DNA of 26,042 nucleotides from Bacillota bacterium (lineage in GTDB: Bacteria > Bacillota > Clostridia > Christensenellales > Aristaeellaceae), in contig JAEYCB010000030.1 in the NCBI GenBank assembly GCA_023404345.1, positions 1 to 26,042 on the forward strand, given 5' to 3'. A program made the translations under genes and the position numbers. The notes beneath the pieces are model-generated. The model saw only the letters and a list, made by a program, of their open reading frames with translations. It made no database searches and had not been told where the DNA came from. Position 1 is the stretch's first letter; each line of letters opens with the position of its first letter. This document shows, piece by piece, positions 6,925 through 13,103 of this stretch.

Positions 6925-8379
6925 TTAACCAAACATGCTCAGCAGGATACCGGCGGCGATGGCCGATCCGATCACGCCTGCCACGTTGGGGCCCATAGCG
7001 TGCATGAGCAGGAAGTTGGAGGGATTTGCCTTCTGGCCCTCCACCTGGCTTACGCGCGCAGCCATAGGCACAGCGGATACGCCGGCGGAACCGATGAGCG
7101 GGTTGATCTTGCCGCCAGACAGCTTGTTCATCACCTTGGCCAGCAGCACGCCACCCGCGGTGCCAAAGCCGAAGGCTACCACGCCCACCACGATGATGCC
7201 CAGCGTTTTGGGCTGCAGGAAGGTGGAAGCGGTGGCGGTAGCGCCCACAGTGGTGCCCAGGAAGATGGTCACAATGTTCATCAGCTCGTTCTGGGCGGTC
7301 TTGTTAAGGCGGTCCACAACGCCGCTCTCACGGAACAGGTTGCCAAGCATCAGGCAGCCTACCAGCGGAGCCGCGGAGGGCAGCAACAGGCTTACGATGA
7401 TGGTTACCGCGATGGGGAAGATGATCTTCTCGCGCTTGCTCACAGGGCGCAGCTGCTCCATCACGATTTCGCGTTCCTTCTTGGTGGTGAGGGCGCGCAT
7501 GATGGGCGGCTGGATGACCGGCACCAGCGCCATGTAGCTGTAGGCAGCCACCGCAATGGGGCCCAGCAGGTGCGGAGCCAGCTTGCCGGTAAGGTAGATG
7601 GCGGTGGGGCCGTCCGCACCGCCGATGATGCCGGTGGAAGCGGCTTCCTGCGGGGTAAAGCCCATCAGGGTATAGCAAACGATAAAGGTAATGAAGATAC
7701 CCAGCTGCGCGGCAGCGCCCAGCAGCAGGCTTTTGGGATTGGCAATCAGGGGACCGAAGTCGGTCATGCAGCCCACGCCCAGGAAAATCAGGCAGGGATA
7801 GATGCCCAGCTTCACGCCCAGGTACAGATAGTCCAGCAGGCCGGGGGTGATGACCTGGCCGGCGGTCGCCAGCAGCTGACCGGTAACGCTGAACACCTGT
7901 CCGTCCGCCAGGTACGCCCCAGCGGAGCTGATGATGATCTGCGCGCTTCTGGCCAGCATGGACCCATCAGCCGCAATCAGCGCACCCGCGGCATTGAACG
8001 CGCCGCCGGAGGTAATAGCGTCCACAATCTGGCCCAGCATGTTGCCGGAAGCATCCATGACTGCGCCCTGAGCGGTAAAGGTATAGGCAGCCGCATTGCT
8101 CAGTGCTGAGGAATCCAGCAACACCGCGCCGCCAAACAGACTCCAGTTGGTATGGCCGCCCGCAAAAAGCTCCTGATGATACATACCCGCGATGGGCAGG
8201 TTGGTCAAAAGCATACCAAAGGCAATGGGCATCAGCAGAAGCGGCTCATATTTCTTGACCACGGCCAGGTAGAGAAGCACGCACGCGATGGCAATCATGA
8301 TCAGTGGCTTGGGATCATTAAACAGCGCGTAAATGCCGGAATCCTGGCAAAGTTTTAGCAAACTCTCGCCCACGTTCAT
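6925..8379 (-). CDS. oadB: Sodium-pumping decarboxylase beta subunit (OadB/MmdB)
   Basis: 484 residues, a multi-pass inner-membrane protein that decarboxylates carboxybiotin and exports Na+. Diagnostic blocks are present: GVGCMTDFGPLIANP (201-215), whose Asp207 matches the Na+-binding Asp203 of the Klebsiella enzyme, IIGGADGPTAIYLTGKLAP (251-269), AYSYMALVPVIQPP near 279-292, and GSAGVSAVPMAARVS near the C terminus with the conserved Asn and Ser of the second sodium site. It is longer than typical OadB because of an insert at about residues 75-178 that contains three imperfect 27-28-residue repeats. The ATG at 8379 lacks a good Shine-Dalgarno: only GAAAGCGAG, some 16 nt upstream, is seen, so translation may depend on coupling to the biotin-carrier gene 54 nt upstream. 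Confidence 0.93.
   Translation of the reverse strand: MNVGESLLKLCQDSGIYALFNDPKPLIMIAIACVLLYLAVVKKYEPLLLMPIAFGMLLTNLPIAGMYHQELFAGGHTNWSLFGGAVLLDSSALSNAAAYTFTAQGAVMDASGNMLGQIVDAITSGGAFNAAGALIAADGSMLARSAQIIISSAGAYLADGQVFSVTGQLLATAGQVITPGLLDYLYLGVKLGIYPCLIFLGVGCMTDFGPLIANPKSLLLGAAAQLGIFITFIVCYTLMGFTPQEAASTGIIGGADGPTAIYLTGKLAPHLLGPIAVAAYSYMALVPVIQPPIMRALTTKKEREIVMEQLRPVSKREKIIFPIAVTIIVSLLLPSAAPLVGCLMLGNLFRESGVVDRLNKTAQNELMNIVTIFLGTTVGATATASTFLQPKTLGIIVVGVVAFGFGTAGGVLLAKVMNKLSGGKINPLIGSAGVSAVPMAARVSQVEGQKANPSNFLLMHAMGPNVAGVIGSAIAAGILLSMFG
7846..8079 (-). repeat. Three imperfect 27-28-aa repeats inside OadB
   Basis: Residues 101-127, 128-155 and 156-178 of OadB align to one pattern: an aromatic residue, x, A, x, G, then a G about seven residues on, ML or LL two to three residues later, and a small-residue turn. 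Unit starts read FTAQG, FNAAG and YLADG; middles read GNML, GSML and GQLL. They are rich in Ala, Gly and Ser and lie between the second and third membrane regions, where OadB proteins vary in length. Confidence 0.7.
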
Positions 8380-8433
8380 GGTTTGAAATCAACTCGCTTT
8401 CTTTTGAGAATTAGGAAAAGGCCGCGGATGATC

Positions 8434-8829
8434 TCAGCCGACAACGATGAGGGGATCGCCGCTGTTGACAGAAGCGCCCTTGGCAGCCAAAACCTGCTTG
8501 ACGGTGCCGTCGCAGGGGGCCATAATCTCGTTTTCCATCTTCATGGCTTCCAGAATCAGCAGAATGTCGCCCTTCTTAACCGTAGCACCCTCGGTTACGC
8601 GCACCTCAAGGATGGTGCCGGGCATGGGAGCGTTCACCTTTTCACCGCCGGCTACAGGCGCGGCAGGCGCAGCAGCGGGAGCGGGAGCGGCGGCAGGAGC
8701 AGCCACGGGGGCAGCCACAGGGGCAGGAGCGGGAGCAGCGACAGGAGCCACGGGAGCGGACGCGGCGCCCACTTCCTCGACGGCTACGGAATAAGCAACA
8801 CCATTGACCGTGATATTGAACTGACGCAT
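8434..8829 (-). CDS. Biotin carboxyl carrier subunit (MmdC / gamma type)
   Basis: 131 residues. A short N-terminal beta segment (1-20) is followed by a flexible Ala/Pro linker (about 21-60) and a biotinyl domain (62-131) with the EAMKMEN signature; Lys97 is the residue biotin protein ligase would modify. It is the swinging arm that carries CO2 between the carboxyltransferase(s) and the OadB pump. The linker DNA (about 8645-8765) is low-complexity GCC/GCG/CCC-rich, a likely place for length variation. The start is ATG 8829, preceded by GGAGG. No biotin carboxylase is encoded nearby, in line with a decarboxylase or transcarboxylase and not an ATP-dependent carboxylase. Confidence 0.92.
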   Translation of the reverse strand: MRQFNITVNGVAYSVAVEEVGAASAPVAPVAAPAPAPVAAPVAAPAAAPAPAAAPAAPVAGGEKVNAPMPGTILEVRVTEGATVKKGDILLILEAMKMENEIMAPCDGTVKQVLAAKGASVNSGDPLIVVG

Positions 8830-8875
8830 GGGGTGGAATCCTCCTTCAACAAATGCAGATGGTTTTGTAGATCAA

Positions 8876-9238
8876 TCAGAAGCGGCTGTAGGTCTGTTCC
8901 TCGCGTCCCGCGCGGTTCCAGGCGGGCGCATTATTCACGCGCTTGATATGGCGCACCACAAATCCGGTGGGAGCCTGCCACACGGCGGCAATCGCGGCGG
9001 TGATGGCAGCGATCACTTCCGCACTTACGCCCTCGCTCACGGCGGGAGCGGGCGCGGCCACAGGCGGCGCAGGCACCACGGGGGCTGCGGGCTTGGCCTT
9101 CTCAGGCTTCTTTTCGCCGGAGGCCCTGTCGGTAATCATCGAAAGCACCTTGATGAAAACGATCAGGATAATCAGGCCGAGAAACACAACCAAAAGGCCG
9201 ATCACCATAACGCCAAGGCCGAAGATCAAGTTCTCCAT
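8876..9238 (-). CDS. oadG: Decarboxylase membrane-anchor subunit (OadG/MmdD family)
   Basis: 120 residues. One N-terminal transmembrane helix (about 5-31), then a Lys-rich start of a cytosolic part, an Ala/Pro linker (45-68), a short helix and the C-terminal tail with W-x-x-AGR near residues 107-112. This is the standard layout of OadG/MmdD, the small subunit that holds the carboxyltransferase to OadB and helps assembly. The ATG at 9238 is preceded by AAGGAAGGG. It is placed between the MmdA-like gene (21 nt upstream) and the biotin carrier. The family is poorly conserved; the call rests on topology, tail and position. Confidence 0.85.
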   Translation of the reverse strand: MENLIFGLGVMVIGLLVVFLGLIILIVFIKVLSMITDRASGEKKPEKAKPAAPVVPAPPVAAPAPAVSEGVSAEVIAAITAAIAAVWQAPTGFVVRHIKRVNNAPAWNRAGREEQTYSRF

Positions 9239-9259
9239 GAATATCCCTTCCTTTCGGCG

Positions 9260-10732
9260 TTACATGGGCAGGTTGTCGTGCTTCTTGGGCGGGTTGGAAT
9301 CGCGCTTGGAGCTGAGCATCTCCAGGGCGGAAATCAGCATGGCGCGGGTCTTGGCCGGCTCGATGATATCGTCCACCATGCCGTCCTTGGCGGCATTGAT
9401 CGCTCCGGCCACTTCGCTGGCATATTGATCAGCGTACTTGGCGCGGGCTGCTTCCACGGTCAGTTCCTTATCGGCCTTGACCTGATCAGCATAGAGTACG
9501 GCCACGGCAGCTTCAGGAGTGAGAGCAGAAATCACTGCGCCGGGCCAAGCATAGGTTACATCGGCATTGGCCTTGCCACCCATGGCCACGTAAGCCTGGC
9601 CGATAGCGTCGCCAGTCACCACCGCCAGCTTGGGCGCGGTAGCCTCGGCATAGGCAAAGAGCAGCTGGCTCTGGGCCTTAAACAGCCAGCCCTGAGCACT
9701 CACGCTGTCCACGGTCACGCCGCTGGTGTTGATGAGGCTGATCACGGCGATGCCGAAGCAGTCCATGAAGCGCACAAAGCGCGCAGCCTTCTGCAGAGCC
9801 CCGGCGGTCAATTTGCCGCTGGCGGCCACCACACCCACGCTGCGGCCACCCATGCGGCCCATGAAAACACGTACAGCAGGCTCGTAAGCGGCGTACAGCT
9901 CGATAGAAGCGCCGCCATCCATCAGCGCAGCCACCAGAGCATCCACATCGGACGGATCAACGGCCGGAATCAGGCGGCTCATATCGTCCGCATCAATAAT
10001 TTCGCTGTCCTCAAGGTTGCTGGAAGGCAGCAAAGCCAGCACCTGACGAGCCTTCAAAAGCGCCTCGTCTTCGGTGGCGGCAGTCAGCGCGCAGGCTCCC
10101 ATGCCGGCGGCTACCTTCGCGCCGCCCAGTTCCTCAGGCTTCACGGCCAGGCCGTTCATAGCGGCCAGCACCTGCGGACCGAACACCATCAGCTGGCCTA
10201 CCTTTTCTGCCACGATGGACACATCTGCCAGCTGCGTCAGCAGCGCCGCGCCACCGATGCAGGGGCCCAACACCACAGATACGATGGGGCACACGCCGCT
10301 CATACGGGCCAGCTTCTGATAAATCTCGCTGTAAGCGCTCATGGCCGCCGCGCCTTCGTCAATGCGCACGCCGGCGCTGTCCAGCAGCGCCACCACAGGC
10401 GCACCGGTCTTGAGGGCCATGTCCAGGAGCTTGAGGATTTTGGCGGCCTGAGCCTTGCCCATGGCGCCGCCGTGAACGGTGAAATCCTGCGCAAAGATGT
10501 ACACCGGACGCTCCTCAAGGGTTGCGTACCCGGTGATGACGCCCGCGCCTTCCTCGTTTTGGCTCACCAGCGCAAACAGCTCCACAAAGCTGCCGGCATC
10601 CGCGAGCTTTTCCACACGCTCGCGCGCGGTCAGCTTGCCTGCCTCGCGCTGTTCCTTGAGGCGCTTTTCGTTTCCGCCGAGGATGGCGTCACGAATTTCC
10701 AGCACCTTTTGAAGGTCTTGAGAGTTGTGCAT
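9260..10732 (-). CDS. MmdA-like acyl-CoA carboxyltransferase, divergent
   Basis: 490 residues, two crotonase-like halves of the acyl-CoA carboxyltransferase family (methylmalonyl-CoA decarboxylase alpha, PccB, AccD). The N half has ARERVEKL, DFTVHGGAMG (83-92), DSAGVRIDEG and the first oxyanion pair in GPCIGGAA (Gly160-Gly161). The C half keeps LLFAYAEAT (357-365), YAWPGAVI and the terminal PPKKHDNLPM. The second oxyanion region is changed: where relatives have GGIIRHGAKLL this protein has Gly348-Trp349 and no Arg-His. The AYGG-type motif is AIGQAY. Substrate is therefore uncertain; methylmalonyl-CoA is the default guess. The ATG at 10732 follows AAGGGAG; the longer frame up to 10777 lacks a ribosome site. 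It is the first gene of the operon. Confidence 0.8.
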   Translation of the reverse strand: MHNSQDLQKVLEIRDAILGGNEKRLKEQREAGKLTARERVEKLADAGSFVELFALVSQNEEGAGVITGYATLEERPVYIFAQDFTVHGGAMGKAQAAKILKLLDMALKTGAPVVALLDSAGVRIDEGAAAMSAYSEIYQKLARMSGVCPIVSVVLGPCIGGAALLTQLADVSIVAEKVGQLMVFGPQVLAAMNGLAVKPEELGGAKVAAGMGACALTAATEDEALLKARQVLALLPSSNLEDSEIIDADDMSRLIPAVDPSDVDALVAALMDGGASIELYAAYEPAVRVFMGRMGGRSVGVVAASGKLTAGALQKAARFVRFMDCFGIAVISLINTSGVTVDSVSAQGWLFKAQSQLLFAYAEATAPKLAVVTGDAIGQAYVAMGGKANADVTYAWPGAVISALTPEAAVAVLYADQVKADKELTVEAARAKYADQYASEVAGAINAAKDGMVDDIIEPAKTRAMLISALEMLSSKRDSNPPKKHDNLPM

Positions 10733-10899
10733 TTCCGTTCTCCCTTCCATGCGGTAATGGTCTTTGGTCAGGGGCAAACTGGCGAAAGTCCAACTTGCAC
10801 CCCATTCATTTGTTTCTGCATATCCTTCCTGTTTTCCTGCTCACATGACAATCTTTTCACGAATTTTTGGGCAAAAATTTTGCGTATGCTCGAAATCCC
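10733..10899 (-). other. Gap between miaA and the decarboxylase operon
   Basis: 167 nt with no convincing promoter and no GC-rich hairpin plus T-run on the minus strand. It contains one sizeable imperfect hairpin, 10771-10803 (GGGG/CCCC arms with a CAAGTTGG-type inner stem and a 7-nt loop), about 40 nt before the mmdA start. Read-through from the metG operon is possible; an unrecognised promoter is equally possible. Confidence 0.4.
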
Positions 10900-11805
10900 T
10901 TACAGAGACGCATCTTTCTGCCCAAGAAAGGTGTCGATCAGCTCGCAGGCCTGGGCGACGGGGTCGGCCGTCATATCCAGCCAGTGGATGGACGCATCGC
11001 GCCTGAACCAGGTCATCTGTCGTTTGGCAAACTGTTTGATGGCTGTGGAAAGCAGCGTGCGCATCTCCTCCAGCGTGCCGATCTCCCCCTTCAGATACTG
11101 GGTGATAAAGCGGTATTCCAATCCCAGCTTTAGCAGAAATTCCTCACTCACTCCCCGGTCGAGAAGGCCGCGTACCTCCTCCACCATGCCTTCCTCCAGC
11201 CGCCGGTCTAAACGCTCATCAATGCGGCGGCGCAGAGTTTCGCGGTCCCATGTCACCCCCAGGCGCAGCGTCTCGTAGCGCGGATTTCGGCCGGGGATCA
11301 CGTCATCGCCATCGTGCAGCTTTTCCAAAAGGCGCATCACGCGGTTTCGGTTGCGCCTTTCCACCTCCACGTCGGGAACAGCCTTGACCAGCATGGCGTA
11401 AAGCTCCTCCGTGGTGAGCTTCTCCAGCTCAGCCCGATAAGCAAGATCCGGCATACGGTTTGACAGCTCATAGCCGTCCGCGACTGAGTCCACATACAGG
11501 CCGGTGCCGCCCACCAAAAAAGGCGGTTTTCCCCGCGCCAGAATGTCGTCGATGGCCTCATAGGCCATGCGCTGGAAATCCGCCATGGAAAAAAAGTCGC
11601 CCGCTTCGCACACGTCAATCAGGTGGTGCCTGACACCCTGCATCTCTTCGGGCGTAATTTTGCCACTGCCCAGGTCCAGCCCACGAAACACCTGTCTCGA
11701 ATCCGCCGAAACAATTTCGCCGCCGTAGCGCAGGGCCAGTTCCACCCCCAGGCTGCTCTTGCCGGACGCATTGGTGCCTGCAATCACAATCAGCTTTGGC
11801 AGCAT
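10900..11805 (-). CDS. miaA: tRNA dimethylallyltransferase (MiaA family, divergent motifs)
   Basis: 301 residues. Transfers a dimethylallyl group to the N6 of A37 in tRNAs that read codons starting with U. It has the P-loop GTNASGKS (10-17; relatives usually GPTASGKS/T), SADSRQVFRGLDLGSGK (33-49; usually ADSMQVY..MDIGTAK), HHLIDV, LVGGTGLY (97-104) and the C-terminal AKRQMTWFRR. The usual GYKE motif is replaced by LGLEYRF. It is thus a variant branch but catalytically complete as far as can be seen. The ATG at 11805 follows GGGGGAG at 6 nt. An in-frame ATG at 11823 overlaps the upstream stop codon and adds only six residues. It is the last gene of the T-box-controlled group. Confidence 0.85.
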   Translation of the reverse strand: MLPKLIVIAGTNASGKSSLGVELALRYGGEIVSADSRQVFRGLDLGSGKITPEEMQGVRHHLIDVCEAGDFFSMADFQRMAYEAIDDILARGKPPFLVGGTGLYVDSVADGYELSNRMPDLAYRAELEKLTTEELYAMLVKAVPDVEVERRNRNRVMRLLEKLHDGDDVIPGRNPRYETLRLGVTWDRETLRRRIDERLDRRLEEGMVEEVRGLLDRGVSEEFLLKLGLEYRFITQYLKGEIGTLEEMRTLLSTAIKQFAKRQMTWFRRDASIHWLDMTADPVAQACELIDTFLGQKDASL

Positions 11806-11819
11806 GCCAACTCCCCCAT

Positions 11820-12302
11820 TCATCCTTCTTTCTGATAGGCGATGCGCGGCGTGCCGTCCTCCACCCAGATGGTGCCGCAGCGTTCGAAACCGTTGCGTTC
11901 AAAGGCGCGGCGCATGGGCAGGTTGCGCTCATGGGTATCGCCGCGCAGGTTGGGATGGCGGCTGAATGCCCAATCCACAATCAGATCCACCATGCCGGGC
12001 TTTTCCCTCGTGGAAGCCACACGATGCAACGTGGCATAGGGGCGCTCGTTCTTCCATGCACCGTCAATCACGCGGTAGGTGGGATCTTCTCCGGGAATAA
12101 GGACGAAGGCCGCATACAGGCGGCCCTCCTCCTCGCATACGTAGCACCGTTTCCCGGCGATATCGGCCTCAACCGTTTCCCGCGGGGGATATTGCTTGCC
12201 CCATTGGCCAGGATTGCCGCTTTGCGCCATAAACCGCCGTGCACCCTCATAGATGCGCAGCACGGCTTCCAGATCCGCCTTCACGGCGGGTCGGATCTGC
12301 AT
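11820..12302 (-). CDS. GNAT-family N-acetyltransferase
   Basis: 160 residues with the GNAT layout: an N-terminal IRPAVKADLEAVLRIY strand-helix, a central VCEEEGRLYAAF hairpin, a motif-A-like region (LHRVASTREKPGMVDLIVDWA) and the NLPMRRAFERNGFERCGT motif B typical of the family. It moves an acetyl group from acetyl-CoA to an unknown amine. The start is ATG 12302 after GGGGGA. It is 24 nt after tatD, and its stop overlaps the first possible miaA ATG. The substrate cannot be named; its neighbours concern tRNA charging and modification. Confidence 0.8.
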   Translation of the reverse strand: MQIRPAVKADLEAVLRIYEGARRFMAQSGNPGQWGKQYPPRETVEADIAGKRCYVCEEEGRLYAAFVLIPGEDPTYRVIDGAWKNERPYATLHRVASTREKPGMVDLIVDWAFSRHPNLRGDTHERNLPMRRAFERNGFERCGTIWVEDGTPRIAYQKEG

Positions 12303-12326
12303 GGTTGTTTTCCCCCTTTTCCGGGT

Positions 12327-13103
12327 TTATTCCTCCGGGATGCCAAACAGCCGGCATGCATTGCGCGCTGCGGTATCGGCCAGTTCCTCCGTGCTCACGC
12401 CGCGAAGCTGCGCCACCGCCTCGGCCACATAATGCACAAAGGCAGGCTCGTTTCGCTTGCCGCGCATGGGCACCGGAGCCAGATAGGGGCTATCGGTTTC
12501 CACCAGCAGGCGGTCCGCCGGGCACATGCGCGCGGCCTCCTGAAGCTTATGCGCGTTTTTGAAGGTAACCGGTCCCGCAAAGGAAAGATGGAAGCCTAGA
12601 TCAAGATATTCCTTAGCGCTTTCCACGCTGCCGCTGTAGCAGTGAAGAACGCCCGTAGGAAGCTCTCCACGGCGTTGCCTGAGTACCTCCAGCATGTCTC
12701 CATGCGCGTCCCGCACGTGGAACACCACCGGTACGCCCATCCGCCGGGCCAGGTCCAGCTGACGGATGAGCACCTCCCGCTGCTTGTCGCGGGGTGAGAG
12801 GTCGTAGAAATAATCCAGGCCAATTTCGCCCACGGCCACCACCCGGGGCTGTGCCAGCATCCGCTCCAGTTCGGCTTCTGTGTCCTCCGTCCAGGTCTTT
12901 GCTTCATGCGGATGCACGCCCACTGCGCCGTATACACCCTCATGCTTTTTGGCAAGCGCAACAATGCGGCGGCTGGTATCCATGTCGCTGCCTGCCAGGA
13001 TGCAGCGCGTGACGCCAGCCTGCGCCATGCGCTGCATCACCTGCGGAAGATCGTTTTGAAATCCCTCGTTTTCCAGATGACAATGCGAATCAAACAGGTT
13101 CAT
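12327..13103 (-). CDS. TatD-family metal-dependent hydrolase / DNase
   Basis: 258 residues, the usual size of TatD/YcfH proteins. Amidohydrolase-type metal ligands are all present: DSHCHL (5-10), GVHPHE, GEIGLDYFY, HVRDA, HCYSG and ETDSPYLAP. Members are 3'-5' exonucleases or AP-type nucleases; B. subtilis YabD is encoded next to metS in the same way, and this metG-tatD pairing is common in Firmicutes. The ATG at 13103 overlaps the metG stop (ATGA), so translation is likely coupled. Cellular role beyond nuclease activity is not shown here. Confidence 0.92.
   Translation of the reverse strand: MNLFDSHCHLENEGFQNDLPQVMQRMAQAGVTRCILAGSDMDTSRRIVALAKKHEGVYGAVGVHPHEAKTWTEDTEAELERMLAQPRVVAVGEIGLDYFYDLSPRDKQREVLIRQLDLARRMGVPVVFHVRDAHGDMLEVLRQRRGELPTGVLHCYSGSVESAKEYLDLGFHLSFAGPVTFKNAHKLQEAARMCPADRLLVETDSPYLAPVPMRGKRNEPAFVHYVAEAVAQLRGVSTEELADTAARNACRLFGIPEE

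Noticed and set aside
5447..8109. Long plus-strand open frames opposite oadA and oadB (493 and 402 codons)
   Set aside because: Antisense shadows of conserved genes; composition is His/Gln/Gly-biased and no domain is recognisable.
8641..8770. Repetitive GCC/GCG/CCC DNA considered as a tandem repeat array or CRISPR
   Set aside because: It is the coding sequence of the Ala/Pro linker in the biotin carrier; units are short and irregular, with no spacers.
10765..10820. A 17-codon open frame on the minus strand ahead of the MmdA-like gene, considered as a leader peptide
   Set aside because: The AGGAAGG site is only about 2 nt from its ATG, and the peptide shows no codon run or attenuator structure.
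8828..11278. An 816-codon open frame on the plus strand, antisense to the decarboxylase genes
   Set aside because: It is the mirror of well-supported minus-strand genes, has no ribosome site or family motifs, and is His/Gly/Arg-rich in the way GC-rich antisense frames are.
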